Source: Impatiens glandulifera (lineage: Eukaryota > Streptophyta > Magnoliopsida > Ericales > Balsaminaceae). From it: a stretch of 64,000 nt of DNA. This document shows positions 45,991-58,606 of this stretch, in pieces (position 1 is the first letter of the stretch; each line of letters begins with the position of its first letter). A model generated the notes under the pieces. It was not told the DNA's origin. It did not search any database and was given only the letters and a program-made list of their open reading frames with translations. The DNA is taken from the NCBI RefSeq assembly GCF_907164915.1, contig NC_061865.1:49635363-49699362 (forward strand), in the 5' to 3' direction. Position numbers and translations under genes: made by a program.

Positions 45991-46595
45991 ATCATCCAAG
46001 TTCTTCATATTCCTCTCCTCTCGAACAACCTCTCTATGATATCACTTGTTGGGATACTAGGAGATGAATTATCCCTTAATGCAAGAATAATAACAATATC
46101 TAATAATTGCGTAAATGAAAAAGAAACTAAAGAACGCAAACACAAGATTTATAGTGGTTCGGCCAAAACAGGCCCACAACCACTTTTGAAGCACAAGAGG
46201 CTCTCAACTTTATTATCAAGATTTTTATAGGAGTATTAAAATGATTATCTCATAATGAAAGCTTAAACACAAATCACAAGGAAGCGATACTCTCAAGGCA
46301 AAGACTTGACTTTCTAAATTATCCAACTACACATTTAAATAAGCCCAAATTAAGTTAATATCAATATCTTGTCCAAAAATTTCAAAGAGCTTCCAAAACA
46401 TTCTTACCATATTTCCTAATTGTATTTCCATAAAAAAAAAAGATCTAATTTTCTTTTGTGATAATATTATTTCCTAATATCAAGATTATACACCAAAAGA
46501 TATAGTTTCCTTTTGTTGAATATACTTTTTTCTTGTACTAAAATTGTGTACCATTAATATACCATATTTGTAATATTGTAAATCATATTTCAACA

Positions 46596-47606
46596 CTTTA
46601 TACTAAATGTATTGGGATTAGTGATGAATATGTTGATACCAATTTCTAATTAAATTTAAAACAAGAATATTGAAGAATTAATGTTGAAAAGAAAACTGAA
46701 AAATAAAGTTGTTAATCCAAGTTATTGATTTTGTTTATCTTATAAATATGTTATTGTTAAGGGTTTTCTATATTAAAATAGAATTTTAGATAGAAAAAGT
46801 GTGAAGCAAAACTTTGTATTCCTTCTACTTTATATTGAAATCAGGTAGCGGCTAAAATGGATGTAGCTCATTTTGAGTAAACTATTATAAATATGTGCCT
46901 TCTTGTGTTCTTATCTTCTTACGTTTTTATAGATCACTTCAAATATGTAAGATAGGGGATCCAATTCCTAACAAAAATGTTATTTTCATTTTATTGATCC
47001 AAAAAGTGATCTATTTCTTAAAAATATATCAAAGGAGCTTGGAAGAAGGCACACCAACTGAGAGAAAAATAAGGGAGAAAAGGGTAAATTAATTTGAATT
47101 TATTGTTGTCTAACCAAAACTAAAAGTGATAATACACTAATAGAAATTTTCAAATTAGGAAATTGTAGTAATAATTATATATCTCCTATTTGACTTGTTC
47201 TAAACCTATAATTTTCTGTACTTTAGCTATTTAAGGAATCTAAAGAGAACCCCATACGATAAAGGTGAAATTCAAAATGAATTAGGAGAAATTTATTTCT
47301 CAAATGAGGTTGCCCAATAGAACATTCCAGTATTTTAGTTATTATTGTTTATTGTAATTTTTATGTATATGCTTGTTACTTTACCATTTGGGTATAGTAA
47401 ATAGTCTTGCTCTGTCCTGATAAGGGAATGTAAACAATTTTTCCAAACCACTATAAAAATCTTGTGTTATTTTATTGTTATTTTCTTTCTTGATTCATTT
47501 TTTTTATTCTTAAATAATTATATATTAGAAGAGATTGTGTGTCTAAATTTATTTGAAAGTTTGGTTGGTTTGTGCATTGTATTGTTGTCCAAGTGTAGCA
47601 ACTTAT
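46596..47606. other. AT-rich intergenic DNA
   Basis: No gene recognised. The open frame at 46895-47092 has no family resemblance. Confidence 0.4.
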
Positions 47607-48305
47607 TGTTGGAATTTTAAACTAATTCTATTAATTAAATGAAAATAAGAATTTGGATACATAAATTAAATATATTTAATCCAATTACATATAAATTCAC
47701 ACCAAATTTAAATGTGAATGTTTTTTCCAGAGGATTAGATCGAATGCTAATGGATAAGATTGAATGCAAGAGTCTAGAAATGCCAAAAGTTTAGGAATGA
47801 CAACTATTGGATGAATTATCAGCCATTAGATTAGATTGATAAATAAATTTATTGTGACGGTTTAATATCCAGTTATATATTCCCTCAGGTTAGAACACTT
47901 TACATATATCATATCTATTCTTCATTTATATCATTATCTCTCAGGAATTTGAAAGGTCTTTTTTCTTTGTTTTCTTGAGTATTTTCTGAGTTCTTCACTC
48001 AACTAAGTGTATTTTGAGTTCTTGACTTAATGTATTTCCATTGAAACCTGGTGATCGATTTAAGTACTTTGTCAAGTTTGCTGTGTAGTAATTCTAGTGT
48101 TGAATTACTATTAGATTCGTTATACCCTAGGAGATAATCATCTGAGTTAAGCTCTAGTACAAGGGGAGACAGTGGAACTATTTTAAAAAAAAATGTGATA
48201 AACACTTGTCTCGAATCAACCTCTCAAATTTGGTGATTTCTTTATTGTACATTTTATTTTATTTCATTTCTTTGTAACACTATATTTATATATTTTATGT
48301 TTGTA
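47607..48305. mobile_element. Solo-LTR-like copy, same family as 30478-31254
   Basis: Starts TGTTGGAATT and shares the ordered words 'ttccattgaaacc.ggtgat', 'attcgtt.tacc', 'aagctctagtacaa' and 'gtctcgaatcaac' with 30478-31254. The right end abuts repeat R1 at 48306. No clear duplication was found. Confidence 0.65.
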
Positions 48306-51300
48306 ATCACTAAAAATCTACATACCAATTTATAAAATTAAAATAATTATTTTGATTTATTTTTTAATAAATAAAATAAAATTAATTAACCCTATGCACA
48401 AAACCTAATTAAAACAATTAATTAGATTCATTATTGTGATAATTAAAACCTAATTAATTAAGGAGAATGGCAAAAAAAAAATTATTTGGGATAAATATTG
48501 TACTTATTTTATCTTAAAATAATTTTAGAAAAATTAAGAGATTAAAATAAATAATTTAGTATGAAATCAGGTACCCATTTCATCCCTCAAAATTATTTAT
48601 TTAACCTTAAAATATACAAAAATAAAATAAAATAAAATGGCAAATATTTGTCATATTTTTTTAATATTTTGGGTATTTAAAAAGATCAAAATTAAAGTCA
48701 AAAGGGTGAAAAAAAAATTAATTTCAAACTATCCCTAAAGGTTTTAATAATAAAAATAAATTGTAATCGGGTGTAACCGAAATCAGGGAATAAAGCTACA
48801 GTTGTGCCCGCACCTATTGGATTAGCGCTGAATTTTAATCCAACGCTCCAGACGTGCCCGCTGCAGCCATAAAAGTGCGCAACCGAGAAGCATGCAATCG
48901 GTTAATGTCCGTTAGCCGAAACGCAGACAAAACGCCCAAATGCCAACAGCGTTGGACGGACAACTAACTGAATGCGCTAACACGCATGAAATGACGTCGT
49001 TTCGACCTCCACTGTCATCTTCATTGCGGCGTCGGAGGGATAAGGATGATGTTTCATCCTTTGATTTCCCAAAGTTGGAATATAGTCGATAGTCAACCAA
49101 ATCGGCTGATTCAAAAGCTGAAATGATCATCCTATTTCGGTGATCATTTCTTCTACATCAATAGGGATGATTTATTCCTATTTCATCAAGTTGGATCAAG
49201 AACAGTCAAAATACCATTAATAGCTTGGCTTTGGGCTGATTCAATCCACTTGAAGCCTTCACCGACTTAGGGAGGCTATAACAACTCAAGCCCTAAATAA
49301 ATAAATAAAATCGAAAATCCGCCATTAAAGTTCAATTTTTTCGAATTTTCTATTTGAGGCTCTAAAACTTGGATCCAGGCATCCCAAAAGTTTCCTTAAA
49401 GTCTAAGAAGTGTTCTCCAATCCTTGATAAGCTTCCAATCATCCTTTAATTCATTCTCCCAGTTTTAAATTGAAATTTTTATATTTCAATTTTTTTAAGA
49501 TTGTATGATGTCTGGTTCTTGTATTTGATGGTTGAAAATTGATCTTATGATCATTTATGAGCTTTCTGTGAAAGCTAGAACCGATCAATCGGTCTTAATA
49601 AGAAAAACACAATTTTGAATTTGAAAATAAAAAAAAACGGGGTTTTCTATTCTTGGGTTAATCCATGAGGATCACAACACAGAAAGCTTCCCAACATAAT
49701 TGTAATGATGTTAGGCAAGTGTTTGAATCATGTTTGATCAAAATCAAAATTTCCAAATAATTAAAATTTTTGACTTATTGATTTGGTCCAAACAAACATC
49801 CAGTGTTCCTGTTTTGGTACCAATCAAGTATATGAGGTATAAGAAAGCTACTGGCTAGCTCCTTTCACCTCAAAACAGTATTAAAACCAAAAACTTGATT
49901 TTTGACTAAAAATTGTTTTAAATAAATTGATCATCACCCAGGTCGATCGATACATTGGGGTCATGTTCTAAATATTCCTGGGAGCTTTGTGAAGCTACCC
50001 AGGCCCTTGGATCGAAGAACCAAGCCTCAATCAAAATTGTAAAACCTATATTTTTGATGTTCTTGAGGACCGATGTTCTTCACCTAGGTCCAAGAAACCT
50101 CGGTCCGAACCGAGAGGCCCGACCGAAAAATCTTAACCCAAGGCCAAAAATTTCAATAGGACCGAGAGGTCCAACCGATGTTCTTTAGCTAGGTCCGAGG
50201 ATTTTTACATTCAATATCGAGAGGTCCGACTGAGAATTTTTAAATCTATGACCGAGAGGTCTAACCTAAGACCAAGAATTCCCGAACCTAGGACCGAGAA
50301 ACCTAACCTAGGACTGAGGTATCTCGAGCCCTGACTTAAACATAGGACTGATGAACTTAGCCCAAGGCTAACCCAAGACCGATGGTTTATACACCTTGAC
50401 CGACAATCTCAACCAAGGATCGAGAGTCTTTAGCACCCCGATCGAGGGACTTTAGCACCCCAACCAAATATCCCGAGCCCCGACCGAGAGATTCATTGAT
50501 CTTGACCGAGGGTATTTCGACTCTAACTGATAAAATCAAACCCAGGACCTAGGACACCAGTTTTAAGGCATGTTTGGTTACCATTTTTAAAAATCAATTT
50601 TTGTTTTGTAATTTTGGAACCTTAAACCATTTTTTAAAAATCCTGAACATTTAGAAAAAATACTTTTAAAAATATTTTTGGGATATTTTCACAAAAATAT
50701 TTTGATAAAATCTCATTTGAGATATATGTTTAAACCCTAATGTCTTTAAAAACTTATGTTCTTCAGGTATTTTTTTCCCTAAGTCAACGTCAACAGCAAC
50801 AAGTGCTAGCATTTAAATATTATTATCACAATATTTTAAAAGAAGTGATGGAGAGAATTTGGGAGAGGGAATGAGGTGTCACCACATCACTAGTTGGAAA
50901 AAAGATAAAAGATGAGAAGAGAGAGAAGAGAGAATTTTTGTTATGTTTTCAACGAATCAGACTGCGCTACGTAATTCTCTCTCAAATTTCTTCTCCTAAA
51001 TTTTTTCCCTCAATCATTTCTAAGTATCACCAAACTACAAAATAAAAGAAACGGAAGAATAATCGGTAAAAATAAAACGTTATACAACTGAATTTCAAAA
51101 GTCAAATTTATAAAGTAGAGACCGTTTTTAAAACAGGTACGGTGGATGAAGCGCGAAATCCCTTTTCCAAGTATCACCAAACTACAAAATAAAAGAAACT
51201 TTGGTCAATACGTTTGTACACGTATGTCACTTTTATTTTATTGTTTAAAATAAATAATCTTTTAAATTAATTATGTTTAATTAATTTAAACAACGGATTT

Positions 51301-51530
51301 CTAACAAATCAAATTGTAATTTGATTATCGCAAATACCTGTATTATTTAAAATTGAATCCCAAATTAATTATGTTTAATTAATTTCAAAAGTTGGTCGTG
51401 TCATTTAAAACTATTTTTAAAATAATGTTTTATTTTAAAATTAAAATTCTTGACACGCAAACCGAGGTTAAAATTCTCGAACTTCAAGCTTTTTCGCAAA
51501 AATCATACAAAGGGTTTTTCCGGGGAATAT
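48306..51530 (-). repeat. Large unclassified repeat R1, minus copy
   Basis: Inverse of 6900-9727 (see there for landmarks). Here it is longer, partly because of the insertion at 50831-51023 and a 31-bp direct repeat around it. The 50060-50560 part is a run of degenerate 'gaccgagaggtcc' motifs. No long ORF. Confidence 0.7.
50831..51023. mobile_element. MITE inserted in repeat R1
   Basis: Ends 'agaagtgatggagagaattt' and the inverse of 'aaattttttccctcaatcat' form imperfect TIRs. Absent from the other R1 copy at the matching place. Resembles 25717-25953. Confidence 0.5.
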
Positions 51531-51768
51531 AATGTTATTAAAGACAAAGTATTTAACAATCTTAAAACATTTTCAATGAGATAAGCTACATAGTAGCTTG
51601 TTCTTTCCAAAACATTTGTCTTTGTTTTTCAGAAATACAAGTTGCAATGTTTCAAAAGAGATAATGAAAGATGCCTCGAGAATATTGAAACTAATTTTCA
51701 ATCCTTTAAAAGGAGTGTTCAATAGTTATTGTTGAATAACGCCAAAAGGGCAGTATCGTCACTATCTT

Positions 51769-51804
<36 letters not shown>

Positions 51805-52247
51805 ATTTAATTTAATTGGTATAAGAAAAAATGGAAAAGTTAGTTTTTTAATTTAAAAAAAAAATAAATGATAATTATTAATTTCATTCAAATTAATTAT
51901 AATTGAAACACATGATTTTAGTTTTAAAATAATTAATTACAAAAATATACCATCTTAAAATAAATTAAATATTGTAATTAATAAGAATGTGTATGTTGAT
52001 CGATAACTGATGAGAAAAAATCTATTTATAAATATAAATTGTTTTAAATATTACTTATTAATAATATTAAGATATCATTTTAAAATTTAAAATATATTTA
52101 TTTGTTGATAGAGCTAAGTCAAAGGGAAATAATAATTTTTTCTAAATAAAGGAAACAAAAGGTGGTAATAAAGGTAATGCTCGAGATCAAGAAGTTGAAA
52201 GGGTTGTTTAGCTTGGATTTAACACAACAAAAGGAGATTCATAATAA
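51531..52247. other. AT-rich intergenic DNA
   Basis: No gene. Contains an (AT)n run at about 51775-51800. Confidence 0.4.
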
Positions 52248-53381
52248 CTAGCATGTATCCCGTGCATTTGCACGAGTAATAATATAAAAAACCGTAAAAA
52301 AAATATTACGGTAAAACTTTTATGGGCGGGTCAACCCACAATTCGACCCAAGTATCAATTTACTCTCACATATATCCAAATTAACCACAGCTTTCGACCC
52401 GGCAATCCGGACACTTTAAAAATTAAACATTATATATATATAGATTAGTTAGTTAAAAAGTTGAACTTATATTGTTAAAATATCACGCGTTTATCAAATT
52501 TTGGGTTGAATTTAAAATATTAAGTGTTATTAGCCTAGTTGGTTAAAAGGTTGTACTTGTTTTGTTAAGTTGCAAGTTCAAACCATACCTATAGCATTTT
52601 TAAATTTATTTTTAACCATTTTAAGTTTATGGGCGGGTCAACCCACAATCCGACCCAAGTATCAATTTACTCTCACATATATCCAAATTAACCACAACTC
52701 TCGACCCGGAAATCCAGACACTTTAAAAATTAAGCATCATTATATATATAAATATATATAGATTAGTTAGTTAAAAAATTGAACTTATATTGTTAAAATG
52801 TCACGCGTTTATCAAAATTTGGGTTGAATTTAAAATATAAAGTGTTATTAGCCTAATTGGTTAAAATGTTGTATTTGTTTTGTTAAGTTGCAAGTTCGAA
52901 CCAACCTATAGCATTTTTAAATTTATTTTTAACCGTTTTAAGTTTATGGGCGGGTCAACCCACAATCCGACCCAAGTATCCATTTACTCTCACATATATC
53001 CAAATTAACCACAGTTCTCGACCCGGCAATCTGGACACTTTAAAAATTAAGCATCATTATATATATATATAGATTAGTTAGCTAAAAAGTTGAACTTATA
53101 TTGTTAAAATGTCACGCGTTTATCAAATTTTGGGTTGAATTTAAAATATAAAGTGTTATTAGCCTAGTTGGTTAAAAGGTTGTACTTGTTTTGTTATGTT
53201 GCAAGTTCGAACCATACCTATAGCATTTTTAAATTTATTTTTAACCGTTTTAAGTTTATGGGCGGGTCAACCCACAATCCGACCCAAGTATCCATTTACT
53301 CTCACATATATCCAAATTAACCATAGCTCTCGACCCGGCAATCCGGACACTTTAAAAATTAAGCATCATTATATATATAGA
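52248..53381 (-). mobile_element. Non-autonomous Helitron with tandem 5' units
   Basis: Read on the minus strand, the element starts TCTATATATATAATGATG (53381 downward) and ends with a hairpin CGTGCA-AA-TGCACG (52274-52261), nine bases, then CTAG (52251-52248). It is flanked by A before TC and T after CTAG, the Helitron insertion rule. No duplication of the target, as expected. The interior is three full units of about 309-318 bp and one shortened unit, each beginning with the same TCTATATATA end (53381, 53071, 52762, 52444). Only the last unit leads into the hairpin. No coding capacity. Confidence 0.85.
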
Positions 53382-54436
53382 TGTCACACTAGTTGAGGAA
53401 AGCCTACTTGGTTCTGGATTTTAATAATAAGATCTAATTTGATTTACTCTTACAAAAAAATATTAATTGTTGCAAAAGTCTTACAATGGGGCATATGTGT
53501 TGACATCATAGATGCAAAAGTGCAACTAAACGAACTAAAAATACTTGAAATATTATGATTTATTTTATAGAAAATCATGTGATATGATGAATATTTATTT
53601 GATAAAATATACTAATTTCTTTAATAAAAACTATCTATTGAAATAAATATTTTAACTGATTAAATATTATAATTTATTAGGTAGAAATTATGTGAAAATT
53701 ATTTATATATGACTAAAAATTCCAATCTCTTAAATAAAAATTATGTATGAATGATTTATTTAATTAAATATTCTCAATATAGTTATCTTATTAATTGATG
53801 ATAAATATAACAAAATAAATTAGTAAAAGGATCTCTTGATTAGAAAACCATTGATTTAAGTAACATTGATGAAGATGGAGGTCTGGTGGGTGGTTTGTCG
53901 AGTGTGAGATCGGATTTAAGCTTGGTGGTTGAGTTTGACTAGAGATAAGAGATGTGTCATTAATTGAGGTCGACTAAAATTGGTGAGTGGTTCCCCGAGG
54001 TGATAAAAAAGATATATGAAAAAGTGAGTCACAAAATGATAATCAATTGAGGAGTTAAGTGGGTGCCAAAGGGATAAAATATATATTAACATTAAGTTTA
54101 AGATTAAACTTAATTTTTACAAACTAAAGCTAATTTTAAATTAATTATATTTGAATAATATTAATTTTATCTAAAATATTTATAGTTAAATAATATTTTA
54201 AATATATTCTTATCTTTTGCACATGATTCATGCTAGTTATGTTAAGAATGTTTTCTCAAATATCTTCAAATGAAATTTTTGGACTATATTATCCTAAAAA
54301 AATATCAAATTTACTTTTATAAAAATCTTATATTCTTAAATCAACTAAAAAAATATAATTTCATTTAATCAATATTCTTTTTACTTGCACCACCAAATCA
54401 AGACAACTCAACACAAACTAACACAATTAACTAGAC
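53382..54436. other. Intergenic DNA downstream of P450 gene 2
   Basis: No gene seen. The last 200 bp are related to the downstream side of P450 gene 1. Confidence 0.4.
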
Positions 54437-56746
54437 TTAAGACTTAAGTGGAGTGAAATAAATCTCTACTCCATCAGCAAGTATCGGGTGTGGAAGATAA
54501 TTTATTTTCGCGTCTGGATTCACAAGTTTCCACCTGCAATTCCCTATAATTTTGTAACGTCATAATATTTATACAAGTTTTCAATGAGTAATACTACATT
54601 CTTCTTAAAATTTAAGAGGTTAACACGATCCGAGTCTCTCCTTAAATGAGTATAATAATATTAAGTCCTAAACTTAAATTAAAAGTTAATATCAATTCAC
54701 TAAGATAGCTAAATAAATGTAGACTTACTCATATCCAACGACTAGATGATGAATAAATATGGCGACTTGCAGACGAGCCAACATGTTCCCTGGACAAGTT
54801 CTAAGGCCCATCCCGAATACTTGATTTGTTCCCGGTATTGACGGTTTCTAGGGAGAAAAATAACTATTATAAGAATAATTCGAAACAAATATATTGCTTT
54901 TTATTTATAATGTATAAAAGCTTAAGATATTTGTAAGAAATAAAACTAGTATACATACATCCCATCTATCTGGGTTGAAGCACATTGGATCTTCATAATA
55001 TTCAGGGTTTGTATGAATATATCTTGACCATACTATGAGTTTCCAATCTTTTGGTATCTTATATCCTGAAAATTATAAAATACACCGAATTATATATACA
55101 TTATTTATTTAACCAATATATGTCAAAACCAAAATTTACAATATAGTTAAAGAAATTGATAAATATATATTTGTACCTTTGTACATGACATCTTTTGAGA
55201 CAGTCCGAAACATAAATGCAGATACGTTAGCCACTCGAATAGTTTCTTCCACCACCTGCTCAAAATAATTTGTACTAATATTTAAAAACAAATTGTTAAA
55301 GGGATCCTTTTATTAAATAAATTATACACCTACATTATTTGTATATTTCAATTCATTAGCAATATCATCACTAGTAATGAACTGTCCATTCCTTCTTTTG
55401 CTAAGTTTCAGATTCTCCTCCTGCAATTTTACACACAAAAACATCCATCAAATATCGAATAATTAAAAATTCTTATGAATTATTAGTACTTACCCGAACT
55501 TTTTCGAGGACATCGGGGTATTTTGCGAGGTTGTAAATAGCCCACATTATTGAAAGAGATGTAGATTCATATCCCGCAACCACAAGGATAAAAATATTGT
55601 CAAGTATTTCAATTTCATCAAGGTTCTTGTCATATTCATCTTTCAATTCCATCAGCCCATTCAACATATCGTTTTTTTTGCTCGTCGCATACTCCTTATT
55701 CTCCCTTCGCTTCTCCATTTCCTCCCTGAATATTGTCATCAGCTTCTTTCTACTCTGAACAAATTCAAATCAAATTATGACTCTAATTACTTAGATGTGT
55801 AACTAGGTGCATGTAAGAAAGAACAATGTTTCCTTTCCAACTTAAAAATGACCTGAAGGGCGCGACGATAACTTGTTCCAGGAAAATCTAAAGGAGTAGC
55901 TCTAAATCCTTGTATGACCACATCATAGAATTTTGCTAATGAATCCATTGTAGGCCCTGGCTCAAAACTCGCAAAGAACTTTCCAATATTTTCAAATGTC
56001 ACCTATATATTTTTATTAAAATGACATTATTAATACACTTAAGCTCTTTGTTTTGGACTAATAATATATATCTATAAATAGTACCTTTCTGATTTCATGG
56101 GAGGCAATAACTCTGCCTTTTTGTGCCCATGACTCAAGGGTTTTGACAATGCGTGGCTGCACCAAACTAGCCGTATATCGGAGGGATTGCGGTTGATTGA
56201 CAGCTTTGAGTATAAAAGTTCTCAATCTCATGTGTGCGGTTCCATGAACCGAAACCAAAGACTTGTGTCCTATGATCTCAATGGATGGCCATGCCATCTT
56301 GAAATGATCATCCGATGATTGGAGCACAAACTTGCTCATAGATGGCGAGCACACTATGATCGAGGGTGAACCAAACAAGTGAGTTCTAAACATCTCCTCT
56401 CCTTTACCGTGCCTGCCATTTTATAATAAAGTTATGATAACATTAATCATATGACAATGAGACTGAGTTTCTCAGATGAACATGAAGTTAATAACAATAT
56501 AATAATTGAATCTCACTTTCGTCGCTTGGCATTAATGAATTCATCGGGGCGACGAATGACTTTGAAGTACCAAAGGAAGTTAAGCATCTCTCCTATGATC
56601 GGAAGACCCATATGACCTGGTGGGAGTTTCGATTTACGGTGAGGAAAGTAATATCGAAAATCATTCCACCACCACAAAGCCATTCCAACCAGAGGCAGTG
56701 TTACCAAAGCCCATGTCAACCACAATATTCCAACTGAGGACTCCAT
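54437..56746 (-). CDS. Cytochrome P450, CYP88/CYP729-like (gene 2)
   Basis: Tandem paralogue of gene 1, same strand, and the more compact copy. Nine exons: 56746-56517, 56412-56085, 56002-55853, 55754-55494, 55420-55334, 55255-55177, 55065-54959, 54847-54729, 54533-54437. Exons 1-8 have exactly the lengths of gene 1; the last is one codon shorter. The joined frame is 485 residues without internal stop. Motifs at the same positions: membrane anchor, LPPGHMGLPIIG, AGYESTS, EETIR, FNPDRW, and heme loop FGMGLRTCPG (Cys432). Differences from gene 1 include the heme loop (L429 and P433 instead of P and A), W25-W-W in the anchor, and ILDNIFILVV before the I-helix. Both genes look functional. Role as for gene 1: a terpenoid-type oxidation at the ER, substrate unknown. 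Confidence 0.93.
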
Positions 56747-56774
56747 CTATGTTCTTCCCTACATCATGTGTGGA

Positions 56775-56790
56775 GTGTATATAATAGCAA
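56775..56790 (-). promoter_or_regulatory. TATA-box region of P450 gene 2
   Basis: 'gtatataatag' on the plus strand (TATA on the minus strand), 30-42 bp upstream of the ATG, in a block conserved with gene 1 up to about 56860. Beyond that the two promoters diverge. Confidence 0.6.
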
Positions 56791-56869
56791 GTGATATTCC
56801 TTCTTACTTTATTCGTCTAGATAGTGCTGCTACAAGACAACATTAACACCCCTTATAACATGCAATAAA

Positions 56870-58606
56870 GGATTTATATTGAAATTATTAATTAAATCAA
56901 ATACTGGCAATTTAAAATTTTACATAGATTGCTCACACAGAAAGAAAATGAAATCAATGTTAAAAATTGCAATAATAACACTAATCTAAAACGACAGAGA
57001 TGCAGTAAAATAATAATACGAGATTTAAAGAGGTCAGACTTACCATGTTTATGTCTCCAGGAAGTTGCTAATTTTATAAATATTCAATGGAATAATGGTC
57101 CAAATATTTATGTTACATAATCTCTATTTGTAAGAGTATTTTAAGTTCTAATGATTCTAAAAATAAGCTCATTAAGACTATTAAAACATGAACTCTTAAT
57201 AAATATAAGCTCCAAACAATCAAGACTGAGGTAATGATTGAACTCACCGTGCCACAGGTCCTTTTGAGGGTAATCGGATCCCCTACAGATACAACTTGAG
57301 ACTCATACCTAACCTCAACAAGAGTTATAAAGATGACACTAAGAATGAGATGAATCAACTTACAAGAGCAAAATTGCTAGCATATTTACAAGTTGTTACC
57401 TACCCCATTAAAGACAAGTTAGGCCTTGTTGGAATCAAGATTATTCGTTTGAGGATACAAATTATTGATACCAATAAAAAGGACAAAATAATATTATAAG
57501 AATATGATATTTTAATTTGTCATATTTTTTAAAATATTAAATAAATAGTAGTATCCAAATCAACTCCAATATATCCCTCATTTATCCTAATTAAGTAAAA
57601 AATATATATATATATCTCTATCGTTCCTGAGATCCTGAGTTCGAGCACGTCAGAAGGCTTGCTATATGTTTAATCTACAGGGATTATTTACAATTTAAAA
57701 GAGTTGCGAAATCAGTGTTCTAAAAAAAATATCAATGATATTTGTTTAAACTACGGGTATTAGTTGCAATCTAAAAGAGATGCAGGACCAGTATTCTAAA
57801 AATATCAAACCCTATATATAACAAAATATAATGTTTATATTTTTTATGTAGAGAAAATGCAGGTCTAAGTAAAAATCAAACCCGTGATATTTAGTCTCTA
57901 AAGAACGACTTTATCTAATAGGTGTTAAATATATTTTTTATCTTGTTTTAGTCTTGATCATCTAATAGTTTTCTTTAGTCATGATCTATAATCTTAAACA
58001 TTATATTAGTGTTTATCTAGACAAAACAAGATCACGATTCTCTATGTCAATAATTCGAGATGATAAACTAAGTGGAAGCGTACATGATGCCTAAATCAAT
58101 GTTGGATCTTCTAATTCTACATACCGTCTCTCTTGCTTCTATGGAAGTTATGAGAAATGAATCTGACGCATATGAATCGGGGATCACAACTCTATTTATA
58201 TTGTCTTTTATTTATTATTTAATTCATCATAAATAATAAATAAATATACAGTTTCCACACATAATAAACCGTATCATACTAATAACCAAACATGACTTAA
58301 CTCAATAACTAAAATACTATAGTAGATCATTTTATTAATTGAGTTATGAATAAACAATAGCCCCCAAAACATTATTTATATATAATAGTTCAATAAATCT
58401 AACAATCTTCCACTTGGACAATATATGTAATTAAATGTGTTACTCTTTATGCGCAAATAATGTAGCTATCATAATTTAAAATCACTCCAAATCAATCTTG
58501 TCCATTAATTATGTAAACATTGGACCAAAGTGGTCTTAATTACATTAATTCTTAATTCAACATATCAATGATCACGAATATCAATATAATTAAATGACAT
58601 AGATCA
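56870..58606. other. Intergenic DNA upstream of P450 gene 2
   Basis: No gene. 57370-57540 is the partner of 40490-40660. A tandem pair of about 75 bp sits at 57668-57735 and 57746-57810 ('caat.taaaagag.tgc', 'gtattctaaaaa'). A B-box-like 'gagttcgagcac' at 57650 hints at a decayed SINE, without a clear A box. Confidence 0.45.

Larger units (their letters stand above)
42889..46595 (-). mobile_element. LTR retrotransposon with internal tandem repeats (Copia-like remnant)
   Basis: LTRs at 42889-43429 and 46047-46595 (TGTTGGGATAC...TT/CAACA) are clearly homologous along their length. The element reads on the minus strand: next to the right LTR is 'atgatatcacttg' (46036-46048), inverse of a tRNA-Met-type primer-binding site, and next to the left LTR is 'ctccaccttg', inverse of a purine tract. 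Flanks CTTTG (42884-42888) and CTTTA (46596-46600) are a near-perfect duplication. Only small pol remnants remain (minus strand near 45240-45340, resembling the region after Copia integrase). Much of the interior is tandem repeats: about 61 bp x4 (43900-44143), about 108-170 bp x3 (44410-44800) and about 134 bp x2 (45733-45990). Confidence 0.8.

Noticed and set aside
57113..57499. Small genes on either strand at 57.1-57.5 kb
   Set aside because: Short overlapping frames without domains. Part of the segment is only the duplicated block shared with 40490-40660.
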